A DNA stretch of 12,856 nucleotides from Rhodospirillaceae bacterium UBA6219 (lineage in GTDB: Bacteria > Pseudomonadota > Alphaproteobacteria > Rhodospirillales > Magnetospirillaceae), in contig DISD01000020.1 in NCBI GenBank assembly GCA_002435715.1, positions 19,056-31,911 on the forward strand, given 5' to 3'. Shown piece after piece: positions 7,802 to 12,856 of this stretch. Position 1 is the stretch's first letter; each line of letters starts with the position of its first letter. The notes below the pieces were generated by a model. That model ran no database searches, was not told the origin of the DNA, and worked only from the letters and a program-made list of their open reading frames with translations. The translations under genes were made by a program, and so were the position numbers.

Positions 7802-8423
7802 TCAGCAATTCGGTGTTCAAGGCGACTTTTTCGGCGGGCCAATCCCACCATGCCAATTTCAAAAGTCGGGCGATGGTGTCGTCGTCGAAACGCTTTTTGA
7901 TGACGCGGCCGGGATTGCCCACCACCACCGAATAATCGGGGATGTCGCCGCCGACCACCGCCTTGGCGCCGATGATGACGCCGTTGCCGATCTGGGCACC
8001 GGGCAGGATGGTGGCTTCGTACCCGATCCACACGTCGTTGCCGATGACGATGTCGCGGGCCGGGGCATGGGGATATTGGTCCAGCGGCGGGTCGGCCCAG
8101 TCCTGGCCGAAGATGGCGAAGGGGAAGGTGGTGACGCCGCCGATGGGATGGTTGCAATCGGCCATCAGGATGGTGGCGCCGTGGCCGATGGCGCAATATT
8201 TACCGATGCGCAAATGGGTGCCGGAAAAGCCGATGTTGTAACGGACATTGCGGCGAAAGAACGACCGGGGCTCGTCGAAGTCGTGGTAATAGCTGTAATC
8301 GCCGACGACCACGTTGGTGATCTGTTCCTGGGCCAGCAAGGGTTTCAGGAACACAACGGAAGTGAACCCCGGCAAGGGGTGTAAAACATTCGGGTCGGGG
8401 CTGGTCAGGATGGATTGGGACAA
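7761..8423 (-). CDS. CatB/VatD-type xenobiotic acetyltransferase (left-handed beta-helix)
   Basis: Acetyl-CoA-dependent O-acetyltransferase of the hexapeptide-repeat family, which includes chloramphenicol (CatB) and streptogramin (Vat) acetyltransferases. Cytoplasmic trimers are usual. The 220 residues include VGDYSYY (40-46), hexapeptide turns in LRIGKYCAIGHGATI (71-85) and IVIGNDVWIGYEATI (125-139), the catalytic-type His92 in CNHPIGG, and NPGRVIKKRF near 170-179, all as in VatD-like proteins. The true substrate is unknown; chromosomal members often do not confer resistance, so no drug is assigned. The start is unusual: the only upstream candidate is a TTG at 8423, preceded by AAGGA 11 bases away. 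A TTG at 8375 would trim 16 residues. With the longer form the gene overlaps the divergent LysR start by 14 bp. Confidence 0.88.
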   Translation of the reverse strand: MSQSILTSPDPNVLHPLPGFTSVVFLKPLLAQEQITNVVVGDYSYYHDFDEPRSFFRRNVRYNIGFSGTHLRIGKYCAIGHGATILMADCNHPIGGVTTFPFAIFGQDWADPPLDQYPHAPARDIVIGNDVWIGYEATILPGAQIGNGVIIGAKAVVGGDIPDYSVVVGNPGRVIKKRFDDDTIARLLKLAWWDWPAEKVALNTELLIKGGIDGLESLCD

Positions 8424-9324
8424 TCTGCGTGTCTTCCTTGAATTGGCCCGTGGGCGGAAGCTGATGGACGCCGCCGAGCGGCTGGGTATCGATTATTCCA
8501 CCGTGTCGCGGCGCATCCGTCGATTCGAGGCGGAACTGGGCACCCAATTGTTCGACCGCGACAATCAAGGATATACGCTGACCGCCCAGGGGCAGCAATT
8601 GGTGGAATATGCCGAAAGCGTCGAAGCCACGTTGCACCAGGCTCAGGAAAGGCTGACGGGGCACAATGCCGCGTTGTCCGGGCAGATCCGGCTGGCCTGC
8701 ACCGAAGGTTTCGGCACCCAGTTTCTGGCGCCGCAATTGGCGCATTTCTGTGCCCTCAATCCCCATATCACCTTGGATTTGCTGCCGCTTTCCCGCTTCG
8801 TCAATCTGCCTAAGCGCGAAGCCGACATGGCGGTGACCATCGAACGCCCGGCCAGCGGCAATTACGCCGTGGTCAAATTGTGCGATTACCATCTGCGCCT
8901 TTACGCCAGCCCGGCCTATCTGGAGCGTTTCGGGCCAATGACCAGCACTGCCGAGCTTTCGCGGCATCGCTTCATCGGCTATGTGGACGATTTGGTGTTT
9001 TCCGAGGAATTGCGATACCTGGAACAGATCGTGCCGGCGGAAAACGTCCATTATCGGTCCACCAACGTGGTGGCCCAGGCGTGGGCGGCGCGGGCGGGGA
9101 CCGGATTGGCGGTGCTGCCCTGTTTCCTGGCTTCGCCCTTCGCCGATCTGGTGCCGGTGCTGACCGATCAGGTGCTGTTCAAACGCTCGTTCTGGCTGGT
9201 CATTCCCGAAGAACGCCACGCCTTGGCCCGCATCAAGGCGCTGCGCCAGTTCCTGAAAGACGCGGTGGAACGCAACCGCGCTTTTCTGATGGGGGAATCC
9301 AGGGAAATGGTGACGCCGGATTGA
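8410..9324 (+). CDS. LysR family transcriptional regulator
   Basis: DNA-binding regulator of 304 residues, standard for LysR proteins. The winged helix-turn-helix occupies about 1-62 (MDWDNLRVFLELARG, then LGIDYSTVSRRIRRFEAELG). It is followed by a linker helix and an effector-binding domain starting near residue 92 (GQIRLACTEGFG). The ATG at 8410 is preferred over upstream alternative starts because LysR proteins begin right at the WDNLRVF helix. The gene is divergent from the acetyltransferase and their 5' ends probably overlap, so each promoter would lie within the other gene. That layout fits the LysR habit of regulating a divergent neighbour; the acetyltransferase is the natural target candidate (inference). 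A hairpin terminator includes its stop codon. Confidence 0.92.
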   Translation: MDWDNLRVFLELARGRKLMDAAERLGIDYSTVSRRIRRFEAELGTQLFDRDNQGYTLTAQGQQLVEYAESVEATLHQAQERLTGHNAALSGQIRLACTEGFGTQFLAPQLAHFCALNPHITLDLLPLSRFVNLPKREADMAVTIERPASGNYAVVKLCDYHLRLYASPAYLERFGPMTSTAELSRHRFIGYVDDLVFSEELRYLEQIVPAENVHYRSTNVVAQAWAARAGTGLAVLPCFLASPFADLVPVLTDQVLFKRSFWLVIPEERHALARIKALRQFLKDAVERNRAFLMGESREMVTPD

Positions 9325-9347
9325 CCGGCGTCACCCTGGTCTTTCTT
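9310..9347 (+). terminator. Rho-independent terminator of the LysR gene, overlapping its stop codon
   Basis: GTGACGCCGG (9310-9319) and CCGGCGTCAC (9325-9334) form a perfect 10-base-pair stem around the loop ATTGA, whose last three bases are the tga stop codon. A T-rich run (CTTTCTTT) follows from about 9341. CCAGGG (9299-9304) and CCCTGG (9334-9339) could extend the structure. The minus-strand side lacks a T-run, so it probably terminates the plus-strand transcript better than the convergent binding-protein transcript. Confidence 0.75.
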
Positions 9348-10579
9348 TAACCCTTGACCAGCGGGCAGGTGGATTTGGACAGCGGCTGGAAGGCTTCCGC
9401 CGCCGGCACGGTGCCGACCTTCTTCAGGTAATCCCACGGATACTTGGATTCCGCCGGCGACTTCACTTCGTACACATACATGTCGTGGATGACACGGCCG
9501 TCGGGACGGATGGACGCGTTGTGCATCACCGGGTCGTTGATCGGCAGCTTGCGCATGGTTGCGGCGACCTTCTGCCAATCATCGGTGCCGGCGGCGGCCA
9601 CCGAACGCAGGTAATGCAGCGTGCTGGAATAGACGCCGCCTTGCACCATGGTCGGTTTGGCGCCCTTGACCTTGGCTTCGAAGCGGGCCGCCAGGGCACG
9701 CGACGGCTCGTCGGCGTCCCAATAGAAACCCTCGGCATAGGACAGGCCTTGGGCGGTGTTCAGCCCCAGCGCATGGACGTCGGACAAGAAGACCAGCAAT
9801 GCCGCCAGCTTCTGGGTCTTGCCGTCGATGCCGAATTCCTTGGCCTGCTTGACCGCGTTCACCGTGTCCTGGCCACCATTGGCCAGACCGATGACTTGGG
9901 CCTTCGACGCCTGGGCCTGCAGCAGGAAGGACGAGAAGTCGGAATTGTTCAGCGGATGACGCACCGCGCCCAGCACCTTGCCGCCATTGGCGATCACCTG
10001 TTCGCTGGCGTCCTTTTCCAAGGAATGGCCGAAGGCGTAATCCACGGTCAGGAAGTACCAGTCCTTGAATCCGGCCTTGGTCAGGCCGGCGGCCCCCACG
10101 GCGGCCTGGGAATAGGTGTCGAACATCCAATGGAAGCCATTGGTGGCGCAATCGTCATTGGTCAGCTTGGTGGTGGCCGGCCCGGAATACATGGCGATGC
10201 CGCCCTTTTCCTTGATCAGCTTCTGCACCGCCAAGGACACCGACGAATTGGTCAGGTCGACCATGGCGTCGACCTTGTCCTGTTCCAGCCATTGCCGGGC
10301 GGTGGCGGCGCCCACATCGGCCTTGTTCTGGTGGTCGGCGCTGATCAGTTCGATCTTCATGCCCTTGCATTCGGCGGCCAGACAATCGTCGATGGCCAAT
10401 TGGGCGGCAGCCACCGAGCCGGGGCCGCCCATGCCGGAATAGGGGCCGGACATGTCGGTCAGCACCCCGATCTTGACCACGCCGTCGGACATCTGCGCCC
10501 AAGCCGGCTGAGAGGCGGCCAGACCGGTCAGCAAAGCTGCGGCGGCGACGCCGCATGAAACGAGCGTTTGTTTGCTCAT
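9347..10579 (-). CDS. ABC transporter substrate-binding protein, branched-chain amino acid (LivK-like) family
   Basis: Periplasmic binding protein with the Leu/Ile/Val-receptor fold (Peripla_BP_6), 410 residues. A signal peptide covers about 1-28 and ends in AWA. The mature protein opens with VVKIGVLTDMSGPYSG, the standard first strand and ligand loop. Later blocks such as FHWMFDTYSQA and WYFLTVDYAFGHSLEKDA match the amide-type branch of the family. The exact ligand (amino acid, short amide or aromatic acid) is unknown. The start at 10579 is chosen because GGGAGGAA lies just upstream and the signal peptide begins there; an upstream in-frame start would add an unlikely basic leader. No LivH, LivM, LivG or LivF genes are seen beside it, so the permease must be elsewhere. 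The HD-GYP gene ends 113 bp upstream on the same strand. Confidence 0.9.
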   Translation of the reverse strand: MSKQTLVSCGVAAAALLTGLAASQPAWAQMSDGVVKIGVLTDMSGPYSGMGGPGSVAAAQLAIDDCLAAECKGMKIELISADHQNKADVGAATARQWLEQDKVDAMVDLTNSSVSLAVQKLIKEKGGIAMYSGPATTKLTNDDCATNGFHWMFDTYSQAAVGAAGLTKAGFKDWYFLTVDYAFGHSLEKDASEQVIANGGKVLGAVRHPLNNSDFSSFLLQAQASKAQVIGLANGGQDTVNAVKQAKEFGIDGKTQKLAALLVFLSDVHALGLNTAQGLSYAEGFYWDADEPSRALAARFEAKVKGAKPTMVQGGVYSSTLHYLRSVAAAGTDDWQKVAATMRKLPINDPVMHNASIRPDGRVIHDMYVYEVKSPAESKYPWDYLKKVGTVPAAEAFQPLSKSTCPLVKG

Positions 10580-10652
10580 GAAAGTATTCCTCCCTGTGGG
10601 CTTCTTGTCGCCCAATCATGAAGGAAACGAAAGTGCCAAGGCAACGGCACCT

Positions 10653-10680
10653 TTGCCGCAATGGCATTGCAAATATGCAA
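10653..10680. promoter_or_regulatory. Cluster of overlapping TTGC/GCAA palindromes upstream of the ABC binding-protein gene
   Basis: Three palindromes overlap within 28 bases: TTGCCGCAA (10653-10661), GCAATGGCATTGC (10658-10670) and TTGCAAATATGCAA (10667-10680). They share the TTGC/GCAA half-site. They lie 74-101 bases upstream of the binding-protein start, just past the stop codon of the HD-GYP gene. This is a likely operator region for an unidentified regulator. No convincing promoter hexamers were pinned to it. Confidence 0.4.
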
Positions 10681-10692
10681 AGTCCCCGGGGG

Positions 10693-11790
10693 TCAGGGTT
10701 TGGCGACTTGCTCGTCCTCGCGATACTGGGACTGAATCAGGTCGATATCGGCCATGATCGACAAGAAGACCGTGACCAGATGCGGGTCGAACTGGGTGCC
10801 GGCATTTTCCTGCAGATAGGCCAAGGCCTTTTCGCGCGGCCACGGCGTCTTGTAGGGGCGGGCCGAGACCAACGCGTCGTAAACGTCGCAGATGCTGGCG
10901 ATGCGTCCTTCCAGGGGGATTTCCTCGCCCCGCAGGCCGGCGGGATAGCCGCTTCCATCCCATTTTTCGTGATGGGTCAACGAAATGCGCCGCGCCATGC
11001 GGATCACCTCGGCGGCATTGTCGGGAATGATGTCGCCGCCGATGCCGGGATGTTGGCGCATGATGGCCAGTTCCTGGTCGTCCAGCCGGCCCGGCTTCAG
11101 CAAGATGTTGTCGGGAATGCCGATCTTGCCCACGTCGTGCAGCGGGCTGGCGATCAGCACCATCTGCGCCCATTTGCTGTCCTGCCCCAGCGCCAAGGCC
11201 AGGGCCTGACACATGCGGCTCATGCGCATGATGTGCTTGCCGGTTTCGTTGTCGCGGAACTCGCCGGCGCGGGCCAGGCTGAAATTCAGTTCGTTGGACA
11301 TCTCTTCCAGGGCGCCGACCATGGAATCGTAATAGACCGAAGTGGCCAAACCCTTGTCCAAGGTGATGGCCTTGCCCAAGGCGGTCTGCACCTTGCGCCG
11401 CGCCTCCGGGTTGTCGGCCAGCAGCCTGTCCACCAGATTTTGCACGGCGATCTGCAGTACCGAATAGGCGCCTTTGTAGAACATCAAATCGACGCCGACA
11501 CGGTAATGGGTTTCACCGATCGAGCGTGTGGTGCGCAGGTATTCCGCGTCGAATTTGCCGGTGAAGACGTATTCCATCCAATGGCGCTTTTGCAGCTCGC
11601 GCGCCCGCGCCATGGATTGCGGAGTCTTGAACAGTGCTGACGCTTTGGGTTCCAAGGCGATACGGGCATAAAGCGTGTCCATGATCGCGTCCATGTGTGG
11701 GGCGATCTGTGGCGCGAAGTCTCGCAACGTGGTCGTCGTTTCCGAGTCGATATCCAGAAAACGAAGCCACTGTTCCATTTTGTGATTCAT
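10693..11790 (-). CDS. Globin-coupled HD-GYP protein: predicted heme/O2-responsive c-di-GMP phosphodiesterase
   Basis: The 365 residues are soluble, with no membrane helices. Residues about 1-155 form a protoglobin-type globin-coupled sensor. His95 in SIGETHYRVGVD is the expected proximal heme ligand, and Tyr41 in MDTLYARI matches the distal B10 tyrosine of HemAT and related sensors; the Tyr-to-His spacing also fits. Residues about 160-350 form an HD-GYP hydrolase. Metal and signature residues are complete: Glu182 and His186 (NETGKH), His218-Asp219 and Lys222 (HDVGK), His247, His273-His274, Asp302, and GYP at 281-283 in KWDGSGYP. It should hydrolyse c-di-GMP under control of O2 or another heme ligand. 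The ATG at 11790 has AAGG five bases upstream. It is divergent from ccoN (369 bp apart) and followed by the ABC binding protein. Activity and gas response are inferred from residues. Confidence 0.9.
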   Translation of the reverse strand: MNHKMEQWLRFLDIDSETTTTLRDFAPQIAPHMDAIMDTLYARIALEPKASALFKTPQSMARARELQKRHWMEYVFTGKFDAEYLRTTRSIGETHYRVGVDLMFYKGAYSVLQIAVQNLVDRLLADNPEARRKVQTALGKAITLDKGLATSVYYDSMVGALEEMSNELNFSLARAGEFRDNETGKHIMRMSRMCQALALALGQDSKWAQMVLIASPLHDVGKIGIPDNILLKPGRLDDQELAIMRQHPGIGGDIIPDNAAEVIRMARRISLTHHEKWDGSGYPAGLRGEEIPLEGRIASICDVYDALVSARPYKTPWPREKALAYLQENAGTQFDPHLVTVFLSIMADIDLIQSQYREDEQVAKP

Positions 11791-12061
11791 GGCGACCTTG
11801 CGATTCTTGGGGTCATGGACGCGTCGTTTGCGACGTATGACTTAATGTGTTCAGAAGAGGTTTTCAATTTCATTGTTAAAGATGGTCTTGGAATTTCTTT
11901 CGAATACCTCTTTGGTGCGCTTTTCTTTAATTTTTGTTCAATCCTCATTTAAAAATGACATGCACTCGCGCCGATGATTTCGGGGGGGGCGCCTGTCGCG
12001 ACATTATTTTGACCTTACTGACAATTCACAATGATTCAAAGCTGGCCGAAATCCTAGGCTG

Positions 12062-12094
12062 GCCACGCCGTCGGGTGCGCCCCGTCGGCGTGGC
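12062..12094 (+). other. Strong hairpin in the ccoN leader
   Basis: GCCACGCCG (12062-12070) pairs perfectly with CGGCGTGGC (12086-12094). Inside, after a single T-T mismatch, CGGG (12072-12075) pairs with CCCG (12081-12084) around the loop TGCGC. No T-run follows, so it is not a normal terminator. A second, bulged hairpin can form at 12101-12127 (CTTGGA with TCCAAG, plus GAC with GTC). Both lie between the presumed promoter region and the ribosome binding site, so they may affect mRNA stability or translation of ccoN. Confidence 0.55.
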
Positions 12095-12148
12095 TGCCGC
12101 CTTGGAACGGGGGACACTGTCTCCAAGATGGCGGCGCGACACCTTTGA

Positions 12149-12154
12149 AGGAGT
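12149..12154 (+). promoter_or_regulatory. Ribosome binding site of ccoN
   Basis: AAGGAG at 12149-12154, five bases before the ATG at 12160, is close to ideal and fixes the start of ccoN. Confidence 0.8.
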
Positions 12155-12159
12155 TTCGC

Positions 12160-12856
12160 ATGTCCGCTGCAAACGCTGCATTGGGGACGCAAGGGGGGGC
12201 TTCGCCGTATTACGACGACGTCGTCAAAAAATTCGTCCTGGCATCCGTCTTTTGGGGAATCATCGGCTTTCTGGCTGGCGACTTCATCGCCTGGCAGTTG
12301 GCTTTCCCCGCCCTGAACCTTGATTTGGAATGGACCACCTTTGGGCGCGTCCGTCCGGTTCACACTTCCGCCGTCATTTTCGCCTTTGGTGGCAACGTGC
12401 TGATCGGCACCTCGTTCTACGTGGTCCAGCGCACCTGCCGTGCCGCCTTGTTCGGTGGCGCTGGCTTCGGCAACGCCATTTTCTGGATGTTCCAAAGCCT
12501 GATCGTCATGGCGGCTTTGTCCTATGTCCTGGGCTTTTCCCAGGGCCGTGAATACGCCGAGCCGGAATGGTGGATCGACCTGTATCTGACGGTCATCTGG
12601 GTGTGCTATCTGATGGCCTTCGCCGGCACCATCATGAAGCGGACCGAGCCGCATATCTATGTGGCCAACTGGTTCTACCTGGCTTTCATCCTGACCATCG
12701 CCATGCTGCACCTGGGCAACAACCTGGCGGTGCCGGTGATCCTGATGGGCGGCGATTCGTGGATGAAGTCCTATTCGCTGTTCGGCGGCGTCCAGGACGC
12801 CATGACCCAATGGTGGTACGGCCACAACGCGGTGGGCTTCTTCCTGACCGCCGGCT
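12160..12856 (+). CDS. ccoN: cbb3-type cytochrome c oxidase subunit I, N-terminal part (gene runs off the right edge)
   Basis: Catalytic heme-copper subunit of the high-affinity cbb3 oxidase, which reduces O2 at low oxygen tension in the inner membrane. The first 232 codons are visible, roughly half of a usual CcoN. Several membrane helices are clear, starting near residue 24. His68 in RVRPVHTSAVIFAFGGN matches the low-spin heme b ligand. His222 in QWWYGHNAVGFFLTAG matches the first CuB ligand. EWWIDLYLTVIWVCYLMAF and HIYVANWFYLAFILTIAMLH are also characteristic of CcoN. The start is set by AAGGAG five bases upstream. ccoO, ccoQ and ccoP would be expected off the right edge. Codons 12-14 contain a run of seven G residues. 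The gene is divergent from the globin-HD-GYP gene, and its long leader is structured. Confidence 0.95.
   Translation, partial: MSAANAALGTQGGASPYYDDVVKKFVLASVFWGIIGFLAGDFIAWQLAFPALNLDLEWTTFGRVRPVHTSAVIFAFGGNVLIGTSFYVVQRTCRAALFGGAGFGNAIFWMFQSLIVMAALSYVLGFSQGREYAEPEWWIDLYLTVIWVCYLMAFAGTIMKRTEPHIYVANWFYLAFILTIAMLHLGNNLAVPVILMGGDSWMKSYSLFGGVQDAMTQWWYGHNAVGFFLTAG

Larger units (their letters stand above)
11791..12159. other. Divergent intergenic region between the globin-HD-GYP gene and ccoN
   Basis: This 369-base region holds no convincing gene. The half nearest the HD-GYP gene (about 11837-11960) is markedly AT-rich against its GC-rich surroundings and probably carries promoters. A weak minus-strand -35-like TTGAAA lies at 11862-11867. 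A plus-strand TTGACC lies at 12009-12014, but no good -10 box follows at proper spacing. An eight-G run is at 11982-11989. The ccoN-proximal part is a GC-rich leader with two hairpins. I looked for an FNR/FixK box (TTGAT-N4-ATCAA), common before cbb3 operons, and found none. Confidence 0.6.

Noticed and set aside
7761..8423. Calling the acetyltransferase an antibiotic-resistance gene
   Set aside because: The family includes CatB and Vat enzymes, but family membership does not show drug acetylation and there is no mobile-element context.
8200..9219. Open frame of 339 codons on the minus strand
   Set aside because: Antisense to the LysR gene, whose family identity is clear.
10627..10643. Possible sigma-54 promoter (TTGGCAC followed by TTTCC) before the ABC binding-protein gene
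   Set aside because: The -24 element is good, but the -12 element lacks the essential GC dinucleotide at the required spacing.
11814..11952. Small plus-strand frame (about 45 codons) in the AT-rich intergenic region
   Set aside because: No good ribosome binding site, no recognisable product, and its start overlaps the HD-GYP leader. Composition alone explains it.
11791..12159. FNR/FixK box expected upstream of ccoN
   Set aside because: No TTGAT-N4-ATCAA-like sequence was found on reading the region. TTGACCTTACTGACAA near 12009 has the wrong spacing and poor symmetry.

Overview
The window is GC-rich, gene-dense DNA from an alphaproteobacterium. The cbb3 oxidase subunit, the many signalling enzymes and the isovaleryl-CoA dehydrogenase and TetR style of genes suggest a Rhodospirillaceae member, possibly Magnetospirillum-like. 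That placement is inferred from protein resemblance and was not tested. Ten protein genes can be supported. Two of them run off the window edges: an isovaleryl-CoA dehydrogenase on the left and ccoN on the right. No RNA gene, CRISPR array, insertion sequence or phage gene was seen.

Left block (1-4410, all minus strand). In transcription order it holds a TetR regulator, a Cache-HAMP class III adenylate cyclase, a TRAP-type solute-binding protein whose start lies 12 bp after the cyclase stop, and an isovaleryl-CoA dehydrogenase (leucine catabolism). The leaders of the dehydrogenase and of the TetR gene share two sequence words. The dehydrogenase -10 box lies inside a palindrome, which fits TetR control of both genes. 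The cyclase and binding-protein pair is the best candidate here for an uncharacterised signalling unit: a periplasmic ligand-binding protein with no TRAP permease beside it, next to a membrane cAMP synthase with its own periplasmic sensor.

Middle block (4574-9324). A multi-pass membrane diguanylate cyclase with an intact active site and inhibitory site is followed by a YgiQ-family radical SAM protein. The 3' end of that gene overlaps a convergent CatB/VatD-type acetyltransferase. The acetyltransferase start probably overlaps, head to head, the start of a LysR regulator. The LysR gene ends in a strong hairpin terminator that includes its stop codon.

Right block (9347-12856). On the minus strand are an orphan branched-chain-amino-acid-type ABC binding protein and, upstream of it, a globin-coupled HD-GYP protein predicted to be a heme/O2-responsive c-di-GMP phosphodiesterase. 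Divergent from the latter, across a 369 bp partly AT-rich intergenic region with a structured leader, lies ccoN of the high-affinity cbb3 oxidase. An O2-sensing c-di-GMP hydrolase head to head with the low-oxygen terminal oxidase is a coherent oxygen theme. In all, three second-messenger enzymes (one cAMP synthase, one c-di-GMP synthase, one c-di-GMP hydrolase) lie within about 10 kb.
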